Source: Bathymodiolus brooksi
Taxonomy: Eukaryota; Mollusca; Bivalvia; Mytilida; Modiolidae
Length of the DNA stretch: 64,000 nt
Assembly (NCBI GenBank): GCA_963680875.1
Contig: OY804578.1
Location: 25,697,101-25,761,100, forward strand
Direction: 5' to 3'
Part shown: one piece after another, positions 1 to 10,756 of the stretch
Layout of the letters: each line of letters opens with the position of its first letter
How positions within the stretch are numbered: the stretch's first letter is position 1
Program-made: the position numbers and the translations under genes
The notes under the pieces: generated by a model
What the model was told of the DNA's origin: nothing
The model's input: only the letters and a program-made list of their open reading frames with translations
The model's database searches: none

Positions 1-771
1 AGAAAACTGAAGATCGAGCAACACAAACCCCACTAAAAACAAACAAGGATCTACAACATACTACACAGAAAACTGAAGATCGAGCAACACAAACCCCATT
101 AAAAACAAACAACGATCTACAAAACACTACACAGAAAACTGAGGATCGAGCAACACAAACCCCACTAAAAACAAACAACGATCTAAAAAACACTACACAG
201 AAAACTGAAGATCGAGCAACACAAACCCCACTAAAAACAAACAACGATCTCCAAAACACTACACAGAAAACTGAAGATCGAGCAAAACAAACCCCACTAA
301 AAACAAACTACGATCTACAAAACACTACACAGAAAACTGCAGATCGAGCAACACAAACCCCACTAAAAACAAACAACGATCTACAAAACACTACACAGAA
401 AACTTAAGATCGAGCAACACAAACCCCATTGAAAACAAACACGATCTACAAAACACTACACAGAAAACTGAAGATCGAGCAACACGAACCCCACTAAAAA
501 CAAACAATAATCTACAAAACTCTACGCATACAAATGAAGATCGAGCAACACAAACCCCACTAAAAACAAACAATAATCTACAAAACACTACACAGAAAAA
601 TGAAGATCGAGCAACACAAACCCCACTAAAAACAAACAACGATCTACAAAACACTACACAGAAAACTGAAGATCGAGCAACACAAACCCCATTAAAAACA
701 AACAGCGATCTACAAAACACTACACATAAAACTGAAGATCGAGCAACACAAACCCCATTAAAAACTAACTT
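1..771. repeat. 66-bp minisatellite array, about 11.7 units
   Basis: Units begin at 1, 67, 133, 199, 265, 331, 397, 462, 528, 594, 660 and 726, and the last is cut off near 771. Every unit is 66 bp except the one at 397, which is 65 bp because one A is missing where AAACAACGATC reads AAACACGATC. Each unit carries GATCGAGCAACACAAACCCC followed by an A/C-rich part. The array starts in phase at base 1, so it probably continues to the left. Because 66 is divisible by three, the minus strand stays open as a 22-codon repeat over several units; this looks incidental, since that frame is broken by the 65-bp unit and by a TAG at 308-310. The reverse complement of the unit matches a single diverged copy at 15279-15343, which suggests the array grew from part of a dispersed repeat. 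Confidence 0.97.
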
Positions 772-1207
772 CATTGATTGTATTGCATTATGATTTGAAG
801 GAAAAGAGAAACCAAAAATTAATGAAATGAAGAAAAAACAAAACAAATGCAGCATAATAAGACAGTATTTATGAGGTTTAGAGTAATATTATTTATAATA
901 TAGTATCAAATATTTCATGTTGATTTCTTTGTAGAATAAAAATGAAATATTTTCCAATATTTTTACTAGTCTTCCTTCATAAATATAGGGTATTTCCGAA
1001 TGAGTTAAACATATTGCATCTGGACAGATATTACATTCTATTCTGTATCCTTCAAGTTTGGTACGCATTAGCGAGGTTCCGAGTAAAACTATATTTGCAA
1101 GCAAGTAGACGAGAAATAAACAAGATAGCGGAATTCAATACATGTTGCAAAGAAATATGGTGAAATGTAATTGTCACAGACTGAAATATTTGGTACTATA
1201 TTATAAA
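772..1207. other. Unique AT-rich DNA, no gene seen
   Basis: This is the flank to the right of the 66-bp array. Short open frames on both strands (for example 942-1163 plus and 889-1104 minus) overlap each other, are rich in residues expected from AT-rich DNA, and show no domain I recognise. I see no splice-site pattern, repeat or RNA gene here. Confidence 0.6.
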
Positions 1208-1754
1208 AGAGTTATTGCACTAATATTTATATAATAATGTTGTGTTAGCAATGACTATGCCATATAGTGGTCAGGGTTGAAGAAATAGTGCACGACCCAT
1301 TATTATTATGCTGACTGTTATATGTAGACACAATATATTGAGAACTATTACAATAAAGGAGGTCCTGATATTGGTGACTAATATATTGGATCAGATAGTC
1401 TTGAAAGTGTGAGAATATTCTTTGTTTCATTTGAGGCTTTAAAAATATAAAGATTTTTGAAGTTTGAAATTTAATTAACACCAATAACAAGTATTAACAA
1501 ACGTTTAGACGACTATGATGGATTGACAGATTGGATCCACCCCCTTGTACGCGGACTAGCTATATATAGCTTGACAGACAGCTGAAAAACCCAACCTTCC
1601 CAGCGTGAAACTGGCATAGTGGATGTACTATTTTCGCATAGTATATCAATGCTATATAATTCTTTGTGATATATGCCAAAATATCGTATGAACTTATATT
1701 ACAGAAGAAATTTACAGAAAGCATAATAATGAGGAATATTAGTGCAATAACCCT
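1208..1754. mobile_element. Candidate MITE-like element with 17-bp inverted termini
   Basis: GTTATTGCACTAATATT at 1211-1227 recurs as a perfect reverse complement at 1735-1751. Allowing one mismatch, the match extends outward to 1208 and 1754, giving roughly 20-bp inverted termini around about 545 bp of AT-rich DNA with no coding capacity. That is the form of a non-autonomous DNA transposon (MITE). The interior includes a 14-bp palindrome at 1558-1571. I found no convincing target-site duplication next to the termini, so the ends may be decayed or the inverted pair may have another origin. Confidence 0.35.
1558..1571. repeat. Perfect 14-bp palindrome
   Basis: AGCTATATATAGCT equals its own reverse complement. 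It lies inside the candidate MITE. Palindromes of this kind arise easily in AT-rich DNA, so no function is implied. Confidence 0.7.
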
Positions 1755-2314
1755 ATATGATTAAAGTTGACCCGGGGGTGAATATAAAAAAAATGCTTTA
1801 TCAGAATCAAACTTAGATTATCTATCAACAATATTTCAGTCGCTTTATAAATGAAATTGTGTTATTATTTTGAATTAATATTGACGATATTTCGACTTAC
1901 ATATTTATAAATAAGTTTGACTTTCTTATAACCTGTATTATTAGATATGGTGTATATCTGTTCTGTATATTAAGTAATTATTGTTTCTTGTCAGTCACAG
2001 ACAGTATGTATACATTTCTGTGAAGTAGCAACGTATAGTGTGGTGTCGCATAGGGAAAGGTGAAATAAACGATCATGTACTTTTATTACAAAATTTGTAT
2101 TTGTTGATAAACCTTCCATTGGAAAACGTGTTGGTACCTTCTTTAAATTGCTGATTTGTTTATCAAACTTGAAACATATCTTTTCAAAAATGAAGTTTCT
2201 GTCTAGCATACCAGGTTTCCTCCCAATCACCGATATTGCAGGAGTTTGTGATACATGCTGTTTAGTTCTGTTTGTTTTAAATTTGAACTAATGTAGTTTT
2301 TGCACTCTTCGCGT
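1755..2314. other. Unique AT-rich DNA, no gene seen
   Basis: Strongly AT-rich sequence. A minus-strand open frame at 1991-2230 (about 79 codons) has no family resemblance that I recognise and no supporting signals. I see nothing else here. Confidence 0.55.
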
Positions 2315-2403
2315 TATGATCTCTTTAAATGTTGGTACTGTATTTTCGCTTAAACCAATAACGTAACCTTCATACTTTAAGAAGGTTCATTATAGAGATC
2401 ATA
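2315..2403. repeat. Nested inverted repeats (possible hairpin region)
   Basis: TATGATCTCT at 2315-2324 is the exact reverse complement of AGAGATCATA at 2394-2403. Inside it, AACCTTC at 2365-2371 pairs with GAAGGTT at 2381-2387 around a 9-base loop. The two nested stems could fold into a branched hairpin or be the relic of a small palindromic element. Function unknown. Confidence 0.55.
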
Positions 2404-3594
2404 CCAATCAAACGACGTGAAATCTTAAAAGTAATTAATAACGCGTAGATGAAGTCGACGCCGAGGTGTCATTATTAAAAAATATAAATGTATTATCCCA
2501 ATATATAAACAAAATTATATTTTTTCAGTCTATTCTGTACAGGAAATATAGGTTTCGGTTTTTTAAAAAAATTCATATTCATATATTTAGTAGATATTTT
2601 CAAGACGAAATTAATTAAATTCCACATCAAGTAAAATGTCAGGTCAGTAAGTTTTTTTTCCTATTTAAAGCTGTATATAAGCTTCAGTGCAACGTTGATT
2701 TACAATCTTCTATATATTGTATGTTAAAGTAATCATCAGAATGTTTTATATTTCTGCATTTTTAGCACGCATATTAATTACAACTGGTTGTGGCAGCTTA
2801 CATGATTGTTTTCCATTGTAAATACAACTTATATGTCTCTCCTTTATCCAAGACTTCATTCGACAAAGAAAAACAAACATAACTGTTGAATAGCTCAGCT
2901 GATATTCTTTGTATTTGCGGTTGTTGGAGAGAGCGGTAATGAATGGCACATTAGCTGTAAAACATACAACAAATAATGGTATTGACACACGATATGAATA
3001 AAGTCAATGGGATTTACGGTCTGTAAAATTGAGAAATTCTTTGACAAAACATCTCTAACACCAAGCCATTTGTTTTATTGTCTGTTGATGGTATGTGGTA
3101 ATATTGCAAACTGTTTATTCTTGGCATTTAGTTTTTTGTCTCGTAGTTAATCAGATCAGATGATATATACAGCCAAAACATGCTTGGTTTCTGAATTAAC
3201 ACTTGGGATATGCATACACTTTATTACAATAACATAATTATTTAGATGGACGGTGATGCCTATGACGAGAGTGAAATGCCAAGAATAACAGAGAGAGCAC
3301 AACCTTACAGATATATAACAATACATACAGACTAAATCTGGAAACAGGTTCAAGAGCCAACAGTATAGAACAACACGTTGCTCCCACATCAATAGTTCAG
3401 CCAGTATGATGTTCTTATTCAATCATATCTGACTTTGGCTTAGCAAAAATTAATGATATTTTCATCAACTATTTATAACTTTGTATTGCATTTGACGGAA
3501 ATTGTCGAGCATTAACTGTCGTCAGTAGTTATTGTCAACTTTTATCTTTAGTACTAAATTTGATATCTACAATTGTATAACTATCACCAAGTCG
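2404..3594. other. Unique AT-rich DNA, no gene seen
   Basis: AT-rich sequence with scattered short open frames, such as 2746-2988 and 3156-3422 on the minus strand. They are hydrophobic or low in information and resemble no protein family I know. No tandem repeat or RNA gene was seen. Confidence 0.55.
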
Positions 3595-3700
3595 ATAACT
3601 CTACTGGTGGATTAGTACTCCTTGAGGGTGTCATCCGCCCAGTATTTGGTGCTTCGGCACTGACATGGTTTATTAGATATATTCATGTTTAGAATTTACG
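3595..3700 (+). mobile_element. Fragment resembling a common bivalve dispersed repeat
   Basis: The stretch from GGTGGATTAGTACTCCTTGA (3607-3626) through the GGGTGTCATCC...CCCAGTA part to CTTCGGCACTGACATGG (3652-3668) closely resembles a dispersed sequence I remember from mussel and other bivalve genomes, in the same order and spacing. The likeness fades after about 3670. I cannot name the element class. It looks like a short, decayed fragment with no coding capacity. The identification is from memory, and it is one of the main reasons for calling this DNA bivalve. Confidence 0.45.
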
Positions 3701-4973
3701 GTTAATAAATTGTGCAATTTATTTACACTAATGTCAATCTCCTTCAAGTATAGATAACACGGCCGATTTCGGCCTTCATATCTGTTGGCTGTCAGCGTAT
3801 CTGATGAAAGTTATGCCAGAGACGTGTCATACGCATTAAATAAGATATCCACGTTTTTATTTCAATCACTTTGGTTGTTCTTTACGACGTTTGAAAATAA
3901 AAAATATATGAGCGACAGTATAAAGAACAAACAGAACGAATGCAAAATTTCACAGAAACCAATACAAATCTAGATATGTCTTGGTACCGACACAAAGTTT
4001 AAATGGTATGGGCGGGTTAATTGAATGCATGTCCAATTGTGATATATAGATTCTTAGCGACTAATGAAAAATAAACGATAAAAAATAACCTGCACATATT
4101 CATTTCAAATCTAAACTCAACACAATGCATACGGTGGCTCATTTAGGACATACAATTTATTTCATCAGGAGTGCTCGCATTAGTATCTCGAGCGTGCGTG
4201 TCCTCAACTAGCCACCGTATATATGTGTTAAGCCTTTTTATTCTTTTTATTTATTTTGTTGATTATGCTACCCATAAATTGATCTATGAATGCAATAAAA
4301 TGGAAAAAAAATATCACCTTACCGGAACAATTTCAACATCCAATAAAAGAATCGTAGAAACAGACGAAGTCCGATAACACTAAAACCTATACCTAAACTC
4401 CGATAACACTAAAACCTATACTTAGACACTCAGTTATGAGGTTACTTGAATTAACGGTAATTGGATGTTAAAATAATAAAAAAAAAGTAAACGGATTTGC
4501 CACCACGTCACGATTAATGTTATATTTTCTTAATTATTCAAAGGATGCGTGTAAGTTTGAAATTTGATATTTTATTACTATCGATTCACACTGTTAACGG
4601 ATATATTGATTGTAGTTTAATATAAGAGGAAAAGTTATCTTCTTAAGCTTTGATCAAGTATAAATCATGTAGGTTACACGTTGGCGTGGGGATCAATGTT
4701 TTAATTCCTCAAAGAATATGAAAATTGACGTATATGGTCAGCTATATTTACATTTCAAATAGCATACACAGCTACTACCAGCACGTGTCATGAGCATACC
4801 ATTCTCTAAATTCGAGACATTCATTTACGTCAGAACAGGGTGAGCTGTTTATTTGATACGCACGCACAACCAATGGACGTCTATTCTGCTGGAGATGCAT
4901 ACTCCGCTGGAAAAATTATGTAACAAGCATATGCCTGTCTCACGCGTGTAAAACACTTACTTGACCACATCAG
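3701..4973. other. Unique AT-rich DNA with minor repeats, no gene seen
   Basis: It contains a near-palindrome at 3761-3774 (GGCCGA, two bases, TCGGCC) and a two-copy direct repeat of period 29 at 4370-4428, where CCGATAACACTAAAACCTAT begins at 4371 and again at 4400. Short open frames at 3785-3973 and 4171-4377 on the plus strand have no recognisable features. Confidence 0.55.
4370..4428. repeat. Two-copy 29-bp direct repeat
   Basis: The block starting CCGATAACACTAAAACCTAT at 4371 recurs 29 bp later at 4400 with almost no change. It is a small local duplication and the only short-period repeat I saw between the first two arrays apart from the TTTG run. Confidence 0.75.
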
Positions 4974-5075
4974 TTCACTAAGAGGGGAGGATTTGTCCCA
5001 TAAAACTAGCTTAACCCCGCCATTTTTATTGAAGTGCCTGTACCAAGACAAGAAAGTGAGTGGTCATGTATTTGT
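4974..5075 (+). mobile_element. Second fragment resembling a bivalve dispersed repeat
   Basis: The run from ATAAAACTAGCTTAACCCC (about 5000-5018) through CCATTTTTATTGAAG to TGCCTGTACCAAGACAAGAA (5035-5054) follows the order and spacing of a repeat I recall as abundant in mussel genomes. There, a TATAAAAC segment leads to a CCACCATTTT segment and then TGCCTGTACCAAG. It has clearly diverged and is truncated on its right. The family identification is from memory. Short frames through it are remnants or chance. Confidence 0.4.
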
Positions 5076-5147
5076 TTGCTAGGGTATCCATTTTTGCCTC
5101 TTTCTGCAAATTTTCTTTTTGATATTGAAACTGTTCAGAAAGTGGGA

Positions 5148-5210
5148 TTTTTGTTTTTTGCTTTGTTTGTTTGTTTGTTTGTTTTTTCTTATGTGTTTTT
5201 TTTTTACATT
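5148..5210. repeat. T/G-rich simple repeat with (TTTG)5 core
   Basis: Five perfect TTTG copies occupy 5162-5181, within a T-rich tract that ends in a long T run near 5200-5210. This is a simple-sequence repeat. It also explains the lysine- and glutamine-rich minus-strand frame at 5026-5325, which is not a real protein. Confidence 0.85.
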
Positions 5211-5871
5211 TTATTACCAGTACTCCCTGTACCACATAGTGAAGCAAATAGTTAATACTTATATACCTTTCAATTTCATGTAAATGAGAAACTAAGCAAT
5301 ATTTATATGCCCTAGGATTCCGCAATAAATATATTTTTCCTAAAACAAATTAAAAAAGAGGTGTATTGGGGTCCTATGTTACCGTGGTAGGTAAATTGAA
5401 AAAATCTTTAAAAATTAGCGGTATCATATGATCGGACTATAAGGAGAAATAAGAGTGTTTCGATTCACCCCATGGGGTACAAGTAAAACGCTTGCTTGTA
5501 TTTTCTCTATAGGTATTTAGGTAAGAAGAATGCATACTTTAACAATATTCTAAAAGATAAATCATATTGTAACAGTTTTAGTATTTTATATTATAAGAAC
5601 CTACCGAGCTATATATAATTCATCTAAAGTAATAAGAAAATACACCAGATATATTTGCATTACAGAAGCCCAAATTATACTACATAGGATATCAGCAATC
5701 AGTCCATTTAGTTTGCAGTAACATGTTTATTTGGAAACAGCAAAAGGTATCCATTGTACAACAGTATAAAGCTTGGAGCAATATCAGGATGTGTTAATAA
5801 CTTACTACCATTAAAATAAACTTAAAAAATAAATGGTAATAAAAAGGGGAGGGGTCCTTGATTATGATGCT
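5211..5871. other. Unique AT-rich DNA up to the 39-bp array, no gene seen
   Basis: The only feature of note is a perfect 12-bp palindrome, ACCCCATGGGGT, at 5467-5478, which stands out in AT-rich surroundings. From about 5819 an A-rich stretch leads into the first 39-bp unit. No open frame of any substance was seen. Confidence 0.55.
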
Positions 5872-6934
5872 TATGCTACATCATTAACAATTGGTCATTC
5901 AACGGTTCTCTAGGCATCATCATTAACAATTGGTCATTCAACAGTTCTCTAGGCATCATCATTAACAATTGGTTCATCAAACGTTCTCTAGGCATCATCA
6001 TTAACAATTGGTTCATCAACCGTTCTCTAGGCATCATCATTAACAATTGGTTCATCAAACGTTCTCTAGGCATCATCATTAACAATTGGTTCATCAACCG
6101 TTCTCTAGGCTACATCATTAATAATTGGTTCATCAACAGTTCTCTAGGCTACATCATTAACAATTGGTTCATCAACCGTTCTCTAGGCTACATCATTAAC
6201 AATTGGTTCATCAACCGTTCTCTAGGCTACACCATTAACAATTGGTTCATCAACTGTTCTCTAGGCTACATCATTAACAATTAGTTCATCAACCGTTCTC
6301 TAGGCCTCATCATTAACAATAGTTCATCAACCGTTCTCTAGGCTAAATCATTAACAATTGGTTCATCAACCATTCTCTAGGTATCATCATTAACAATTGG
6401 TTCATCAACCGTTCTCTAAGCTACATCATTAACAATTGGTTCATTAACCGTTCTTTAGGCTATATCATCAACAATTGGTTCATCAACCGTTCTCCAGGCA
6501 TCATCAATAACAATTGGTTCATCAACCGTTCACTAGGCTACATCATTAACAATTGGTTCAACAACCGTTCTCTAGGATCATCATTAACAATTGGTTCATC
6601 AGCCGTTCTCTAGGCTACATCATTAACAATTGGTTCATCAACCGTTCTCTAGGCATAACCATTAAGCATTGGTTCATCAACAGTTCTCTAGGCTACATCA
6701 TTAACAATTGGTTCATCGACCGTCACCTAGGCTACATCATTAACAATTGGTTCATCAACCGTTCTCTAGGCTACATCATTAACAATTGGTTAATCAACCG
6801 TTCTCCAGGCATCATCATTAACAATTGGTTCATCAACCGTTCTCTATGCTACGTCATTAACAATTGGTTCATCAACCGTTCTCTAGACTACATCATTAAC
6901 AATTGGTTCCTCAAACGTTCTCTAGGATACATCA

Positions 6935-9430
6935 TTAACAATTGGTTCATCAACCGTTCTCTAGGCTACATCATTAACAATTAATTTATCAACCGTTCTC
7001 TAGACCTCATCATTAACAATAGTTCATCAACCGTTCTCTAGGCTACATCATTAACAATTGATTCATCAACCGTTCTCTAGACTACATCATTAACAATTGG
7101 TTCATCAACCGTTCTCTAGGAATCATCATTAACAATTGGTTCATCAATCGTTCTCTAAGCTACATCATTAACAATTTGTTCATTAACCGTTCTCTAAGCT
7201 ATATCATTAACAATTGGTTCATCAACCATTCTCTAGGTATCATCATTAACAATTGGTTCATCAACCGTTCTCTAAGCTACATCATTAACAATTGGTTCAT
7301 TAACCGTTCTCTAGGCTATATCATCAACAATTGGTTCATCAACAGTTCTCTAGGATCATCATTAACAATTGGTTCATCAGCCGTTCTCTATGCTACATCA
7401 TTAACAATTGGTTCATCAGCCGTACTCTAGGATACATCATTAACAATTGATTCATCAACCGTTCTCTAGGCTACAATTATTAACAATTGGTTCATCAACC
7501 GTTCTCTAGGCTACATCATTAACAATTGGTTCCTCAAACGTTCTCTAGATATCATCATTAACAATTGGTTCATCAGCCGTACTCTAGAATACATCATTAA
7601 CAATTGGTTCATCAACCGTTCTCTAGGCATCATCATTAACAATTGATTCATCAACCGTTCTCTAGGCTACATCATTAACAATTTGTTCATCAACCGTTCT
7701 CTAGGCTACATCATTAACAATTGATCCATTAACCATTCTCTAGGCTACATCATTAACAGTTAATTCAACAACCGTTCTCTAGGCTACATCATTAACAATT
7801 GGTTCATCAACCGTTCTCTAGGCATCATCATTAACAATTGGTTCATCAACCGTTCTCTAGGCTACATCATTAATAATTGGTTCATCAACCGTTCTCTAGG
7901 TTACATCATTAACAATTGGTTCTTCAACCGTTCTCTAGGCTACATTATTAACAATTGGTTCATCAACCGTTCTCTAGGCTACATCATTAACAATAGGTTC
8001 ATCCACCGTTCTCTAGGCATAACCATTAAGCATTGGTTCATCAACAGTTCTCTAGGCTACATCATTAACAATTGGTTCATCGACCGTCCTCTAGGCTACA
8101 TCATTAACAATTTGTTCATCAACCGTTTTCTAGGCTACATCATTAACAATTGGTTCATCAACCGTTCTCTAGGCTACATCATTAACAATTAGTTTATCAA
8201 CCGTTCTCTAGACCTCATCATTAACAATAGTTCATCAACCGTTCTCTAGGCTACATCATTAACAATTGATTCATCAACCGTTCTCTAGACTACATCATTA
8301 ACAATTGGTTCATCAACCGTTCTCTAGGAATCATCATTAACAATTGGTTCATCAACCGTTCTCTAAGCTACATCATTAACAATTTGTTCATTAACCGTTC
8401 TCTAAGTTATATCATTAACAATTGGTTCATCAACTATTCTCTAGGTATCATCATTAACAATTGGTTCATCAACCGTTCTCTAAGCTACATCATTAACAAT
8501 TGGTTCATTAACCGTTCTCTAGGCTATATCATCAACAATTGGTTCATTAACCGTTCTCTAGGCATCATCAATAACAATTGGTTCATCAACCGTTCACTAG
8601 GCTACATCATTAATAATTGGTTCATCAACCGTTCTCTAGGATCATCATTAACAATTGGTTCATCAGCCGTTCTCTGGGATACATCATTAACAATTGGTTC
8701 ATCAGCCGTACTCTAGGATACATCATTAACAATTGATTCATCAACCGTTCTCTAGGCTACAATTATTAATAATTGGTTCATCAACCGTTCTCTAGGCTAC
8801 ATCATTAACAATTGGTTCCTCAAACGTTCTCTAGACATCATCATTAACAATTGGTTCATCAGCCGTACTCTAGAATACATCATTAACAATTGGTTCATCA
8901 ACCGTTCTCTAGGCATCATCATTAACAATTGATTCATCAACCGTTCTCTAGGCTACATCATTAACAATTTGTTCATCAACCGTTCTCTAGGCTACATCAT
9001 TAACAATTGGTCCATTAACCATTCTCTAGGCTACATAATTAGCAATTAATTCAACAACCGTTCTCTAGGCTACATCATTAACAATTGGTTCATCAACCGT
9101 TCTCTAGGCATCCTCATTAACAATTGGTTCATCAACCGTTCTCTAGGCTACATCATTAACAATTGGTTCATCAACCGTTCTCTAAGTTACATCATTAACA
9201 ATTGGTTCTTCAACCGTTCTCTAGGCTACATCATTAACAATTGGTTCATCAACCGTTCTCTAGGCTACATCATTAACAATTGGTTCATCCACCGTTCTCT
9301 AGGCATAACCATTAAGCATTGGTTCATCAACAGTTCTCTAGGCTACATTATTAACAATTGGTTCATCGACCATCCTCTAGGCTACATCATTAACAATTTG
9401 TTCATCAACCGTTCTCTAGGCTACATCATT
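6935..9430. repeat. Tandem ~1.2-kb block duplication inside the 39-bp array
   Basis: Copy A (about 6935-8142) and copy B (about 8143-9430) share the same ordered series of variant units. Shared markers are the AATAGTTCATC deletion unit (7021 and 8229, offset 1208), the CTACAATTATT insertion unit (7471 and 8757, offset 1286) and the AACCATTAAGCATTGG unit (8021 and 9307, offset 1286). The offset changes by exactly two 39-bp units between the first two markers, so copy B gained, or copy A lost, two units. Unequal exchange in register explains this. Confidence 0.8.
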
Positions 9431-10756
9431 AACAATTGGTTCATCAACCGTTCTCTAGGCATCATCATTAACAAATGGTTCATCAACCGTTCTCTATGCT
9501 ACATCATTAACAATTGGTTCATCAACCGTTCTCTAGGCATCATCATTAACAATTGGTAAATCAACCGTTCTCTAGGCATCATCATTAACAATTGATTCAT
9601 CAACCGTTCTCTAGGCTACATCATTAACAATTGGTTCATTAACCATTCACTAGGCTACATCATTAACAATTGATTCAACAACCGTTCTCTAGGCTACATC
9701 ATTAAAAATTGGTTCATCAACCGTTCTCTACGCATCGTCATTAACAATTGGTTCATCAACCGTTCTCTAGGATACATCATTAACAATTGGTTCATCAACC
9801 GTTCTCTAGGTTACATCATTAACAATTGGTTCTTCAACCGTTCTCTAGGTTACATCATTACCAATTGGTTCATCAACCGTTCTCTAGGCTACATCATTAA
9901 CAATTGGTTCATCAACCGTTCTCTAGGCATAACCATTAAGCATTGGTTCATCAACAGTTCTCTAGGCTACATCATTAACAATTGGTTCATCGACCGTCCT
10001 CTAGGCTACATCATTAACAATTGGTTCAACAACCGTTCTCTAGGCTACATCATTAACAATTGGTTCATCAACGGTTCTCTAGGCATCATCATTAACAATT
10101 GGTTCATCAACCGTTCTCTATGCTACATCATTAACAATTGGTTCATCAACCGTTCTCTAGACATCATCATTAACAATTGGTAAATCAACCGTTCTCTAGG
10201 CATCGTCATTAACAATTGGTTCATCAATCGTTCTCTAGGCTACATCATTAACAATTGGTTCATCAACCGTTCTCTAGGCTACATCATTACCAATTGGTTC
10301 ATCAACCGTTCTCTAGGCTACATCATTAACAATTGATTCCTCAAACGTTCTCTAGACATCATCATTAACAATTGGTTCATCAGCCGTACTCTAGGATACA
10401 TCATTAACAATTGGTTCATCAACCGTTCTCTAGGCATCATCATTAACAATTGATTCATCAACCGTTCTCTAGGCTACATTATTAACAATTGGTTCATCAA
10501 CCGTTCTCTAAGCTACATCATTAACAATTGGTCCATTAACCATTCTCTAGGCTACATCATTAACAATGGATTCAACATCCGTTCTCTAGGCTACATCATT
10601 AACAATTGGTTCTTCCACCGTTCTCTAGGCTACATCATTAACAATTGGTTCCTCAATCGTTCTCTAGGCTACATCATTACCAATTGGTTCATCAACCGTT
10701 CTCTAGGGTACATCATTAACAATTGGTTCATCAACCGTTCTCTAGGCATCATCATT

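Noticed and set aside
1..771. A CRISPR array
   Set aside because: The whole 66-bp unit is conserved, so there are no variable spacers between short repeats. The same holds for the 39- and 58-bp arrays. The DNA is also clearly eukaryotic.
889..1163. Overlapping short frames on opposite strands
   Set aside because: They overlap antisense, are AT-driven and hydrophobic, and show no domain, splice site or codon preference.
1991..3422. Minus-strand frames at 1991-2230, 2746-2988 and 3156-3422
   Set aside because: Each is under 90 codons in AT-rich DNA with no recognisable motif, and none links to another by plausible splice sites.
5026..5325. Lysine/glutamine-rich minus-strand frame and its plus-strand counterpart at 5034-5255
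   Set aside because: Their composition comes from the TTTG and poly-T simple repeat, and the left part overlaps a decayed dispersed repeat.
5467..5478. Palindrome ACCCCATGGGGT as an operator
   Set aside because: It is a perfect 12-bp palindrome, but it stands alone with no promoter or gene nearby, so a regulatory role cannot be argued.
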